Part shown: positions 34,469-42,579 of the stretch, piece after piece
Numbering within the stretch: position 1 is the first letter of the stretch
Layout: each line of letters opens with the position of its first letter
Assembly: GCF_001667585.1 (NCBI RefSeq)
Contig: NZ_LZJZ01000083.1
Location: 124,001-188,000 of the forward strand
DNA from: Mycobacterium sp. E2733
Lineage (GTDB): Bacteria; Actinomycetota; Actinomycetes; Mycobacteriales; Mycobacteriaceae
Direction of reading: 5' to 3'
DNA: 64,000 nucleotides
Program-made: the position numbers and the translations under genes
The notes under the pieces: model-generated
Told to the model about the DNA's origin: nothing
Databases searched by the model: none
What the model saw: only the letters and a program-made list of their open reading frames with translations

Positions 34469-35359
34469 TCAGAATCGTGCGCGGGAATCGATCGCCGTGT
34501 CGCTGGTGCGCAGCGGCCGGATCAACGCCTCCTGGGCGAAGGAGGCCAGCAGCTCGCCCTCCTCGGAGTGCACCGTGCCGCGCACGTACGACATGCCCGA
34601 GCCGACCTGGGTGCTTTCGTGGCTGTAGAGCAGCCACCCGTTCCAGCGCACCGGTTCGTGGAACGCCACGGAGATGCTCATCGGCGCGGTGGACACGGTC
34701 AGGTGCGCCTGGGCGGTGCCGATACCGGGGTGCGCCCGCATCGTGGTGGAAATCCCGAGATGTCCGGTGAAGTATGCGATGAGCGCCTTGGCCAGGTCGT
34801 CGCGGGTCGGGATCGGGTCGTAGTGCAGCCACGCGTACAGCTCCGGCGGCCCGACCTCGTCGGGGCTGTTGACGTCGACCACGTCGACCAGGCGCAGTTC
34901 CCGGCCGACCATCGGCATCGGCGAGGGGTGGGCGTCGGCGGGCGCGGCCACGTCGGGGCGCGGCAGGTGGTGGCGAATGACGTCACCGGTGGGGACGTCG
35001 GCCAGCACCGTGATGCTCAGGCAGCGCCGCCCGTTCTGGTGCACGGCGACCACTGCGGTGGCGGTGGACCGCCCCTCGGCGACGACGTCGAGGACGAGCT
35101 CGATCGGCGGGCCGACGGTGACGGCGCGGGAGAACACGGCGTGCGCCGAGCGCACGGACTTGTCCGGAAATCGCTTGGCCACCGCAACAATCGCCTGGGC
35201 GAGCACCTGGGTGCCTTCCACCACCTGCCGTTCGTCGCCGGCGGCTCCAACATCACCGCCGGTGTCACCGGTGAACCGGTCCTGACCGTCCCCCTGCACG
35301 TCGAACAGATCCAGCAGCCCCTGAACCGTCCACTCAGTCTGCTCAGATTCGGTAGTCAA
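34469..35359 (-). CDS. TesB-like acyl-CoA thioesterase
   Basis: A 296-residue double-hotdog thioesterase of the TesB type (GTQVLAQAIVAVAKRFPDK, SAHAVFSRAVTVGPPIEL; the second hotdog has LSVTVLADV-like and EPVRWNGWLLYSHESTQVGS segments). It hydrolyses acyl-CoA esters. TTG 35359 is taken as start, with GGAGCGG before it; no ATG in frame lies nearby. First gene of the minus-strand LLM/acyl-CoA dehydrogenase unit, facing site B. Confidence 0.82.
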   Translation of the reverse strand: MTTESEQTEWTVQGLLDLFDVQGDGQDRFTGDTGGDVGAAGDERQVVEGTQVLAQAIVAVAKRFPDKSVRSAHAVFSRAVTVGPPIELVLDVVAEGRSTATAVVAVHQNGRRCLSITVLADVPTGDVIRHHLPRPDVAAPADAHPSPMPMVGRELRLVDVVDVNSPDEVGPPELYAWLHYDPIPTRDDLAKALIAYFTGHLGISTTMRAHPGIGTAQAHLTVSTAPMSISVAFHEPVRWNGWLLYSHESTQVGSGMSYVRGTVHSEEGELLASFAQEALIRPLRTSDTAIDSRARF

Positions 35360-35397
35360 ATCCGCTCCATCTCTCGTTGGCAGCTCATCGCTCAGCG

Positions 35398-35423
35398 TGA
35401 CACTTTGACTAAGATTTGTAAAG
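35398..35423. promoter_or_regulatory. Bipartite motif TGACACTT-N9-TTTGTAAAG, site B
   Basis: Same two words and nine-base spacer as at 30372. It lies in the divergent gap, 38 bases from the thioesterase start and 40 bases before the GTG of the SRPBCC gene, so it can serve both directions. Confidence 0.65.
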
Positions 35424-35463
35424 CTTGGCTAACAAAGGCAGGGGGGCAACGCAATTGGGCATC

Positions 35464-35933
35464 GTGACCAGTACTTCGGAAACCGCATTCACCCAGTCCG
35501 CAGAGACCGTCTACGACTTCGTCACCAATCCGGAGAACTCCCGACGATGACCTATCCCGGCAGCGCGCACATCGGCAAGCTGCCGGAGCTTCCGTTGCGT
35601 GTCGGCGACACGTGGAAGGAGGCGGGACCCGACGGCGACCGGATCTTCAGCTGGCAGCTGGCCATCGCCGCGCATCCGACGCTCTTCGTGTTCACCTCGA
35701 TCGGTCGCCTGGGCCACGATCGCGACGGCAACGGCGGGATGGAGGGCCGCATCACCGTGACGTACCGGTTCACCAGGCCGGGCCAGGACATCACGCTGTT
35801 CTCCCGGACGATGACGATCGAGGCGGCCAAGGACGCCCCGCCGCCGGATCAGCTCTTTCAGCAGGTCAATCCGGCGAAGATCGACGCGTACCACGAGGCC
35901 GTCGCGCGCGAACTGGCCCGGTCGCGAGATTGA
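35464..35933 (+). pseudogene. SRPBCC/polyketide-cyclase-like protein, probably frameshifted
   Basis: A GTG at 35464 opens VTSTSETAFTQSAETVYDFV, then TNPENSRR and a TGA at about 35548. The remainder of a START-like protein follows in another frame: MTYPGSAHIGKLPELPLRVG to the stop at 35933 (128 residues). Related proteins run TNPENW..TYPGS in one frame, so a shift in the short CCCGACGATGACC stretch near 35540-35552 probably broke the gene. The ATG at 35547 could still express the C-terminal part. A sequencing error is the simplest alternative. Confidence 0.6.
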
Positions 35934-35952
35934 CACCGGCACCCACCGTGCA

Positions 35953-35978
35953 TGACACTTTGGCGGTGTTTTGTAAAG
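35953..35978. promoter_or_regulatory. Bipartite motif TGACACTT-N9-TTTGTAAAG, site C
   Basis: Third copy of the 26-bp motif, 29 bases before the SMP-30 start, in the 73-base gap after the SRPBCC gene. The conserved words are identical in all three copies while the nine-base spacers differ. Confidence 0.65.
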
Positions 35979-36006
35979 CGGAAGACGTGGTCAAAGGCGG
36001 CAGCGG

Positions 36007-36825
36007 ATGATTCCCGAGCCGCTGGCCAACGGCTTCTGCTTCGGTGAAGGACCGCGCTGGTTCGAGGGATTGCTGTGGTTCTCCGACATGCTGGGCGAGG
36101 CGGTACACACCTCGACCATGGGTGGCTCGCTGACCACGCTGCCGCTGCCCGGGCACTGCCCGTCGGGCCTGGGTTTCCGCCCCGACGGATCGCTCCTGAT
36201 CGTCTCGGTCGAAGACCGCAAGGTGTTGCGCTACGACGGTGAAACCGTCGACGTCATCGCCGATCTCACCGAACTGGCACCGGCCAACCTCGGCGACATG
36301 GTCATCGACGACGCCGGCCGCGCGTACATCGGATGCCAGGCGATGAGCGGCGGTTGCATCATCCGGCTCGACCCCGACGACAGCGCCGTCGTCGTCGCCG
36401 AAGACCTCGACTTTCCCAACGGAATGGTGATCACGCCGGACCGGAGGACGCTGATCGTCGCCGAGTCGGTCGGCCGGCGGCTGACCGCGTTCACAATCGG
36501 TGCGGACAGCGCGCTCACCGACCGCCGCGTCTTCGCCGACGGTTTGGACGGGCCACCCGACGGCATCGCGCTCGACGCCGACGGCGCCGTGTGGGCGTCG
36601 ATGACGCTGGCCCACCAGTTCGAGCGGATCATCGAGGGCGGCGCCGTCACCGACCGCATCGACATGGCCGAGCGCGTCGCCATCGCCTGCGCCCTCGGCG
36701 GCCCGGAACGCCGGACGCTGTTCTTGCTGTCGAGCACGGAGGCCTATCCCCAGCGCCTGGTCGGCACCCGGCTGTCCCGGCTGGATGCCGTCACGGTGAC
36801 CACGCCCGGCGCCGGACTGCCCTGA
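36007..36825 (+). CDS. SMP-30/gluconolactonase-like protein
   Basis: A 272-residue six-bladed beta-propeller of the SMP-30/gluconolaconase/LRE family: FCFGEGPRWFEGLLWFSDML in the first blade, FPNGMVITPDRRTLIVAESV and GPPDGIALDADGAVWAS carry the metal-binding Glu, Asn and Asp residues. The family hydrolyses lactones or binds metal-coordinated sugars. It is followed 13 bases later by the thioesterase gene and then the TetR gene, so all three form one plus-strand operon behind site C. Confidence 0.85.
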   Translation: MIPEPLANGFCFGEGPRWFEGLLWFSDMLGEAVHTSTMGGSLTTLPLPGHCPSGLGFRPDGSLLIVSVEDRKVLRYDGETVDVIADLTELAPANLGDMVIDDAGRAYIGCQAMSGGCIIRLDPDDSAVVVAEDLDFPNGMVITPDRRTLIVAESVGRRLTAFTIGADSALTDRRVFADGLDGPPDGIALDADGAVWASMTLAHQFERIIEGGAVTDRIDMAERVAIACALGGPERRTLFLLSSTEAYPQRLVGTRLSRLDAVTVTTPGAGLP

Positions 36826-36838
36826 CGAGAGGTTGACG

Positions 36839-37675
36839 ATGACCGACTCCTACTACGAGCTCATCGACGGCGCCGACCCGTTAGGTGAGAAGTTTCGCGC
36901 CACCGACCTGGCACGCGGCACCTGGTCGGCCGCGATACAGCACGGCGGGCCGGTGTCGGCGTTGCTGGTGCGGGCGCTGGAGCGGTGCGAACAGCGCGAC
37001 GACACCCGCCTTTCCCGCGTCGTCATCGACTTGCTGGGCGGCGTGCCCGCCGAAGGCGACCTGTGGGTCGGCTCGCAGGTGCAGCGGGGCGGCAAACAGA
37101 TCGAACTCGTGAGCGCCGAGATGCTAGCCCCCGGCCCCGATGGCGAACCCCGGCCGGTGGCGCGGGCCAGCGGATGGCGGTTGCAGACGCTGGACACCCG
37201 GGCGGTGGCCCACGCGGCGGCTCCCCTGCCCGGGCCGCGCAGCGCGGCGCGCAACCGCAACCTCAAGGCACGGGATTGGGACCGCAACTACGTGCACAGC
37301 CTGGACTGGCTCTGGCTGACGGAGCCGCTGAGCGAGGGCCCGGGCGAATCGTGGATCCACCCGAACGCGGACCTGGTCACCGGCGAGAGCATGACCCCGA
37401 TGGAGCGCCTGTTCGCGGTGGCCGACTGCGCCAACGGCATCGGCAGCAAGCTGGACATCACCCGGTGGACGTTCCTCAACATCGATCTGGCCGTGCACGT
37501 GTTCCGGGTTCCGGACGGCGACTGGATCGGCATTCGCGCCGAGACCAGCTACGGCCCCGACGGCATCGGGACGACGATCGGCACACTGTTCGACGAGCAG
37601 GGCGCGGTCGGCGCCATCCAGCAGTCCGTGCTGGTGCGCCCACGCCCGGGCAAGTCGGGCCGGGAAGCGAAATGA
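36839..37675 (+). CDS. Acyl-CoA thioesterase-like double-hotdog protein
   Basis: A 278-residue protein of the TesB-like double-hotdog family: WSAAIQHGGPVSALLVRALE, then VVIDLLGGVPAEGDLWVGSQ, and in the second half MTPMERLFAVADCANGIGSK, LNIDLAVHVFRVPDGDWIGI. ATG 36839 follows GAGAGGTTGACG. The related mycobacterial proteins are annotated as thioesterases of unknown chain preference. It lies between SMP-30 and the TetR gene in one operon. Confidence 0.8.
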   Translation: MTDSYYELIDGADPLGEKFRATDLARGTWSAAIQHGGPVSALLVRALERCEQRDDTRLSRVVIDLLGGVPAEGDLWVGSQVQRGGKQIELVSAEMLAPGPDGEPRPVARASGWRLQTLDTRAVAHAAAPLPGPRSAARNRNLKARDWDRNYVHSLDWLWLTEPLSEGPGESWIHPNADLVTGESMTPMERLFAVADCANGIGSKLDITRWTFLNIDLAVHVFRVPDGDWIGIRAETSYGPDGIGTTIGTLFDEQGAVGAIQQSVLVRPRPGKSGREAK

Positions 37676-37703
37676 CCTTGAACCACTTCGTAGAGTTGCA
37701 GAT

Positions 37704-38240
37704 ATGAGCCGGCCGGCCCAGGCCGCAGAGCCTGACACCTCGACGCGTCAGCGCATCCTCGATGCCACCGCCGAGGTCCTCGGCCGCAACGGCAAGACCA
37801 AGCTCAGCCTGTCCGACGTCGCCACCCAGGCCGGGGTGTCTCGCCCGACGCTCTACCGCTGGTTCGCGTCCAAAGAGGAGTTGCTGTCGGCCTTTTCGAG
37901 TTATGAGCGACAGATCTTCGAGAGCGGCCTGGTCCGGGCGACCGCCGGTCTGAAGGGGGTCGACAAACTCGACGCGGTGCTGCGATTCATCGTCGAATAC
38001 CAGCACTCGTACTCGGGCGTGCGCATGGTCGACGTCGAGCCCGAGCACACCATCGCCCAGTTCTCCTGGGTCATCCCGCAGATGCGCGAGGGCCTGCAGC
38101 GGCACCTGCCCGGTCCCAACGCCGCGGTGAAGGCGGCGACCGTGATCCGGATCGCGATATCGCACTACATCGTCCGCAGCGACGACGCGGACCAGTTCTT
38201 GGCCCAGCTGCGGCACGCCGTCGGAATCAAGGGCAGCTAG
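37704..38240 (+). CDS. TetR-family regulator, candidate controller of the catabolic region
   Basis: A 178-residue TetR protein: N-terminal helix-turn-helix at residues ~15-60 (TRQRILDATAEVLGRNGKTK, then LSDVATQAGVSRPTLYRWFA) and a short ligand domain. It is the last gene of the SMP-30 operon and converges on the glycolate-oxidase-like gene with a four-base overlap. Its place inside the region makes it a candidate for binding the 26-bp motif or the twin palindromes; neither link is shown. Confidence 0.88.
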   Translation: MSRPAQAAEPDTSTRQRILDATAEVLGRNGKTKLSLSDVATQAGVSRPTLYRWFASKEELLSAFSSYERQIFESGLVRATAGLKGVDKLDAVLRFIVEYQHSYSGVRMVDVEPEHTIAQFSWVIPQMREGLQRHLPGPNAAVKAATVIRIAISHYIVRSDDADQFLAQLRHAVGIKGS

Positions 38241-39586
38241 TCGAACAGCACGGCGGCGTTGAGGTAGCCGGTCGGGTCCAAGGCGGCCTTGATGGTCCGC
38301 ATCGCCGCGATGTCTGCGGCCTCCCGTGACATGCCGAGGTAGTGCCGCTTGCGGGTGCCGACGCCGTGTTCGGAGCTCACGTTGCCGCCCGATCGCGAAA
38401 TCAGTTCCATCATCGGCTCGTACAGCGCCCGCTCCCGGTCGGCCGGGCAGCGCAGCACGTTGAGGTGCAGGTTGCCCTCCCCGATGTGTCCGAACAGCAC
38501 GGGCACCGCCTCCGGGGCGTGGCCGGCCACCAAACCGACTGCCCCCCTGGCGAATTCGTCGATGGACGACAGTGGCAAGGAGACGTCGAACTTCAGCGGC
38601 GGCCCGTACACGCCGAGCACATCGGCGAGTGACTCGCGAACCTGCCACAACCGTTGCTGTGCACCAACATCCACGCCGACCGCGGGTTCGGAGCACAACC
38701 GCGTGCCGTCGAGCAGTTCGGCGAGCCGGTCCGACTGGTCGTGATCGGCGGCCAGCTCCACCAGCAACAGCCAGTCACCATCGACCGGTGAGCCGACGCC
38801 GAGGTGCTCGGCGGTCAGCGCGGCGGCGCGGCCGTCGATCAACTCCAGCGCCGCGATGCCGTCCTCGTCGCGGAACGTCCGGCCGGCAGCCACGAGAGCA
38901 TCCAGCTCGGCGAACCCGCAGACCGCCGTTACCCGCTGCGAGGGGATGGGGTGCAGCCGCAGATCGAGCGCGGTGATGACGCCCAGGGTGCCCTCGGCGC
39001 CGACGAACAGCGACGACAGGTCGTAACCGGTGTTGTCCCGGCGCACCCGGCTGTGCCGGTCCAGCAGCGAACCGTCGGGCAGCGCCACCTGCAGACCGAC
39101 CACCTGTTCGCCCATGTTGCCGTAGCGGACCGTGCGCAGGCCGCCGGCGTTCGTCGACGCCATCCCCCCGACGGTCGCGGTGTCGCGCGCGGCCAGGTCC
39201 ACGCCGAACAGCAGGCCCGCGGCGCCCGCGGCCCGTTGCACCGCCGCCAGTGTCGCGCCGGCGCCTGCCCGGACGCGGCGCTCAGCGACGTCGACGTCAT
39301 CGAGGTCGTGCAGCCGCTCGGTGGACAGCAGCACGTCGTCGTGCTCGGGCACGGTGCCGGCCACCAGCGACGTGCGGCCGCCCTGCACCGTCACGTGCGC
39401 CCCGGCGTCCCGGCACACCCGCAACACCTCGGCGACCTGTTCGGCCGAGCCGGGCCGCACCAGCGCGCCGGCCCGCCCGCGGTACCGGCCGGTGTGGTCG
39501 ACGCTGCGGCCCGCGAGCACATCGGCATCGGTGACGACGTGCTTCGATCCGACGACCTCGGCCAGGCTACGCAGCATCGACACCAT
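38237..39586 (-). CDS. FAD-linked oxidase, D-lactate/glycolate-oxidase type (Rv0161-like)
   Basis: A 449-residue PCMH-type flavoprotein, the same length as Rv0161. The FAD-binding domain has VRPGSAEQVAEVLRVCRDAG, VQGGRTSLVAG, and TVGGMASTNAGGLRTVRYGN; the C-terminal domain has VLFGHIGEGNLHLNVL and SSEHGVGTRKRHYLG, typical of D-2-hydroxyacid dehydrogenases. It oxidises a 2-hydroxy acid to a 2-oxo acid. ATG 39586 is used. It marks the place where the M. tuberculosis gene order resumes inside the accessory region. Confidence 0.88.
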   Translation of the reverse strand: MVSMLRSLAEVVGSKHVVTDADVLAGRSVDHTGRYRGRAGALVRPGSAEQVAEVLRVCRDAGAHVTVQGGRTSLVAGTVPEHDDVLLSTERLHDLDDVDVAERRVRAGAGATLAAVQRAAGAAGLLFGVDLAARDTATVGGMASTNAGGLRTVRYGNMGEQVVGLQVALPDGSLLDRHSRVRRDNTGYDLSSLFVGAEGTLGVITALDLRLHPIPSQRVTAVCGFAELDALVAAGRTFRDEDGIAALELIDGRAAALTAEHLGVGSPVDGDWLLLVELAADHDQSDRLAELLDGTRLCSEPAVGVDVGAQQRLWQVRESLADVLGVYGPPLKFDVSLPLSSIDEFARGAVGLVAGHAPEAVPVLFGHIGEGNLHLNVLRCPADRERALYEPMMELISRSGGNVSSEHGVGTRKRHYLGMSREAADIAAMRTIKAALDPTGYLNAAVLFD

Positions 39587-39592
39587 CCCCTA

Positions 39593-39654
39593 CGCCGAAC
39601 GTGCACTGACGGCGAAAAATAAGCCGGATTCTCGCCGTGAGTGCACGCTCGGCG
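39593..39654. repeat. Long hairpin / palindromic repeat element
   Basis: Arms 39593-39615 and 39632-39654 are 23 bases each with two mismatches, around a 16-base AT-richer loop. Key words are CGTGCACT and CGGCGA in the left arm, TCGCCGT and AGTGCACG in the right. It fills the gap between the end of the SDR gene at 39666 and the start of the glycolate-oxidase-like gene. It may be a dispersed palindromic element, or a terminator-like or mRNA-stabilising structure. Confidence 0.65.
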
Positions 39655-39665
39655 ACGAATCGGCC

Positions 39666-40406
39666 CTAGAACTCCTTGTGATTCACGTCGGTGATCAGGC
39701 CACCGTCCATCACGAACTCGCTGCCGGTGGAGTAGGACGACTCGTCGCTCGCCAGGAAAAGCACGAACGTCGCGACTTCCCGAACCTCGCCTGGACGCCC
39801 GAGCGGGATCGTCACCATGTCCTCGGGCAGGTGGGCGGTCATCGGGGTGCGGATGAACCCCGGGTGCACCGAGTTCACCCGAATATTGTGCGGCGCCAGC
39901 TCCAATGCCGCCGACTTCGCCAGCCCGCGCACGCCCCACTTGGACGCGACGTAGGGGTGCACCATGGGCGCACCGCGCAGGCCCTCGATGGACGACACGT
40001 TGATGATCGAGCCGCCCCCGGCCTCTATCATCGGCTCGACCGCCGCCCGCATGCCCAGGAACGTCCCGGTCAGGTTGACGTCAATCACCTTCTGCCACTT
40101 GGCCAGATCGAAGCTCTTCAGCGGGCCGAGCGCGACGGTGCCGGCGTTGTTGACCAGCACGTTGAGCTTGCCGAATTCGCCGATCGCGGTGGCGACGGCT
40201 GCGTCCCACTGTCTGGGCTGGGTGACGTCGAGGTGCACGTAGCGCGCGGAGTCGCCGATCTCCTCGGCCAACGCCTTGCCCTGGTCGTCCAGAATGTCGC
40301 CGATAACGACCTTGGCGCCTTCCTGGACCAGCAGACGCGCATCTTCGGCTCCCATACCGCCGGCGCCACCACTGATGAGCGCTACCTTGCCGTCTACCCG
40401 ACCCAC
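39666..40406 (-). CDS. SDR, 3-alpha/20-beta-hydroxysteroid-dehydrogenase-like (FabG3/Rv2002 type)
   Basis: A 246-residue SDR resembling Rv2002: GRVDGKVALISGGAGGMGAE, VIGDILDDQGKALAEEIGDS, ARYVHLDVTQP, INVSSIEGLRG, the catalytic YVASK, and SDESSYSTGSEFVMDGG. Rv2002 reduces or oxidises steroid hydroxyls with NADH, so a steroid-like or other ring substrate is possible. GTG 40406 is preceded by AAAGGAGA and sits within a perfect palindrome (GACCCACGTGGGTC, 40400-40413). It follows the DapB-N-like gene after 17 bases. Confidence 0.87.
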   Translation of the reverse strand: MGRVDGKVALISGGAGGMGAEDARLLVQEGAKVVIGDILDDQGKALAEEIGDSARYVHLDVTQPRQWDAAVATAIGEFGKLNVLVNNAGTVALGPLKSFDLAKWQKVIDVNLTGTFLGMRAAVEPMIEAGGGSIINVSSIEGLRGAPMVHPYVASKWGVRGLAKSAALELAPHNIRVNSVHPGFIRTPMTAHLPEDMVTIPLGRPGEVREVATFVLFLASDESSYSTGSEFVMDGGLITDVNHKEF

Positions 40407-40423
40407 GTGGGTCTCCTTTCGAT

Positions 40424-41524
40424 TTAGGTGGTCACCAAAGTGCTTGGTGCGTAAACGCCTTTGCCCGTTACCAGCGGCAGATCGAGCGTGGTCCGGATGC
40501 CCGGCGGCGCCGCGATCACTGCGGGGATGGCATTGACGACACGGCCCGCGGCGCCCGCGATCGCCGCGTGGTTGTGGTCGCCCTTGCGGCTGCTCGGGAT
40601 GATGTCGACCGCATACGACGGCTCGCCGGTGATCTCCACGCGGTAGGAGCCGTCGCCCGCGGCGGGCCGGGGTAGGTCGGGGCGCAGGTCCGGCCGCAGC
40701 CGGGTGACGTGCTCGATGACGATGGCGGGGTGGCCCTTGACCATGCCGCGAATCTCGAACTGCAGCACGGCCACCGTGCCCTTGGCCACGTGGCCGACCG
40801 CGATGTCGAAATCCTCGGGCGCGGGCTCGCGTTGGTACGACTCGGTGATCTCGTCGACCTCTATGCCGAGGCCGGCCGCCAGCTGACGGATAGCGGTTCC
40901 CCAGGCGATGCTGAGGATGCCCGGCTGCAGCAGCATCGGGATCTCGTCCATGGGCTTGGCGAATCCCATGTAGTCCATGACCTCGGTCCCGTTGTACGAC
41001 GCGTAGTCGTGAATCTCCATGCAGCGCACCTGCTCGATGCGCTGGCAGGTCCCGGCGAGCGCGAACGGGATCAGGTCGTTGGCGAATCCCGGGTCGACAC
41101 CGCTGATGAAGATGCTCGAATTGCCTTGCCGGGCCGCGTCTTCGACGCGGTCGATGTACTTGCCGGGCATCACGCCCCACGGGTATTGCAGCAGCCCGGG
41201 CGAAGAGCCGACGACGTTGACGCCGGCGGCCAGGATGCGCATGACGTCGGCCATCGCGTCGGGCAGCCGGGTGTCGCCCATGGCGCAGTAGACGACGCAC
41301 TCGGGCCTGGTGGCCAGCAGGGCGTCGAGGTCGGAGACGGCCGTGACACCCGTGACGACACCGGCCTGCAGGCCCACCCCGCACAGCTCGCCGGCGTCCT
41401 TGCCGACCTTCTCCGGAGTGGACACGCACACGCCCGTCAGCTCGAACTGAGGGTTGGTGATCAGCTCGGCCAGGGCTAACCCTCCGACGTTTCCGGTACC
41501 GACGTGCGCGACGCGGATCGCCAT
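40424..41524 (-). CDS. DapB-N-terminal-domain-like oxidoreductase, second copy
   Basis: A 366-residue paralogue of the protein at 391-1524. MAIRVAHVGTGNVGGLALAE is the Rossmann start, GELCGVG follows near residue 45, then ISGVDPGFANDLIPFAL and a C-terminal VVNAIPAVIAAPPGI. ATG 41524 follows GGACGGAGAC. It is co-oriented with the SDR downstream (17 bases), which suggests consecutive redox steps. The substrate is unknown. Confidence 0.8.
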   Translation of the reverse strand: MAIRVAHVGTGNVGGLALAELITNPQFELTGVCVSTPEKVGKDAGELCGVGLQAGVVTGVTAVSDLDALLATRPECVVYCAMGDTRLPDAMADVMRILAAGVNVVGSSPGLLQYPWGVMPGKYIDRVEDAARQGNSSIFISGVDPGFANDLIPFALAGTCQRIEQVRCMEIHDYASYNGTEVMDYMGFAKPMDEIPMLLQPGILSIAWGTAIRQLAAGLGIEVDEITESYQREPAPEDFDIAVGHVAKGTVAVLQFEIRGMVKGHPAIVIEHVTRLRPDLRPDLPRPAAGDGSYRVEITGEPSYAVDIIPSSRKGDHNHAAIAGAAGRVVNAIPAVIAAPPGIRTTLDLPLVTGKGVYAPSTLVTT

Positions 41525-41634
41525 GAGAGTCTCCGTCCTTTGGGCGCTCAAAACTTTTCCAGACACTAGTCCATAACATTTGTTGCGCATACCGGCGGAC
41601 CGACCGCCGATTCCCCGGGCAGAATGACTCGCTG

Positions 41635-42528
41635 ATGACACAACGTGAAGACGTCCAATTCCCCTCCGGTGGCGATCTGATCAGCGCCTGGCTCTACCGG
41701 CCGCCGGGCCCCGGGCCCGCTCCGCTCGTGGTGATGGCGCACGGCCTGGGGGCGGTGCGCAGCATGCGGCTCGACGCCTATGCCGAACGATTCAGCGCGG
41801 CGGGTTACGCCTGCCTGGTGTTCGACTACCGCAACTTCGGCGACAGCGGGGGCCGGCCGCGCCAGGTGCTCGACATCGGGCTGCAGCTCGCCGACTGGGC
41901 CGCGGCGGTCGCCCACGCCCGCACCATCCCGGGAATCGATGCCAAGCGGATTGCCCTGTGGGGCACATCTTTTGCCGGTGGGCACGTCATCGCCACGGCG
42001 GCGCGGCTGCCGGGTATTGCCGCCGCGGTCGTCCAATGCCCTTTCACCGACGGCATCGCGTCCGCGCGCACCATCACCAATCCGTTGATCACCGCGCGCA
42101 TCACCACGCGGGCGGTGCGCGACGCGATCGGCGCCCGGCTGGGCCGGCCGCCGGTGATGGTCGCGACGGCGGGCAAGCCCGACGAGGTGGCGTTGATGAA
42201 CACACCCGACGCGTATTCGGGCTACCTGCGGCTGGTGCCCGACGGAGTCGAGTTACGCAATGAGGTCGCGGCCCGAATCGCGTTGCACGTCTTCACCTAT
42301 CGCCCGGGACGCCTCGCGTCCGAGATCACCTGCCCGATCTTGTTCTGCGTGTGCGAAGCCGACTCGGTGGCCCCCGCGGGTGCGACGCTGCGCCATGCGG
42401 CCAAGGCCCCGCGCGGTGAGGTCAAGCTTTATCCCGAGCGCCATTTCGAGATCTACGTCGACGAGGCGTTCGACCGTGTCGTCGCCGACCAGATCGCCTT
42501 CCTCGACAAGCACCTGAAGGGCGCCTAG
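41635..42528 (+). CDS. Alpha/beta hydrolase
   Basis: A 297-residue single-domain alpha/beta hydrolase. The nucleophile elbow is LWGTSFAGGHVI (Ser within GxSxG-like GTSFAG), the oxyanion strand VMAHGLGAVRSMRL, and the catalytic acid/His region CEADSVAP ... YPERHFEIYVDEAF. It is similar to dienelactone-hydrolase/acetylesterase-type proteins (DLH or Hydrolase_4). The gene is divergent from the DapB-N-like gene and convergent to the TetR gene behind it. Confidence 0.87.
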   Translation: MTQREDVQFPSGGDLISAWLYRPPGPGPAPLVVMAHGLGAVRSMRLDAYAERFSAAGYACLVFDYRNFGDSGGRPRQVLDIGLQLADWAAAVAHARTIPGIDAKRIALWGTSFAGGHVIATAARLPGIAAAVVQCPFTDGIASARTITNPLITARITTRAVRDAIGARLGRPPVMVATAGKPDEVALMNTPDAYSGYLRLVPDGVELRNEVAARIALHVFTYRPGRLASEITCPILFCVCEADSVAPAGATLRHAAKAPRGEVKLYPERHFEIYVDEAFDRVVADQIAFLDKHLKGA

Positions 42529-42579
42529 GGGCGATCGCGAACGCGGCGTAGTCGGGCGAGGCGGGTCGCCCCCATTGGG

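Noticed and set aside
37676..37703. Fourth copy of the 26-bp motif before the TetR gene
   Set aside because: TGACCTTG and TTCGTAGAG nearby are only partly similar and the spacing differs; not counted.
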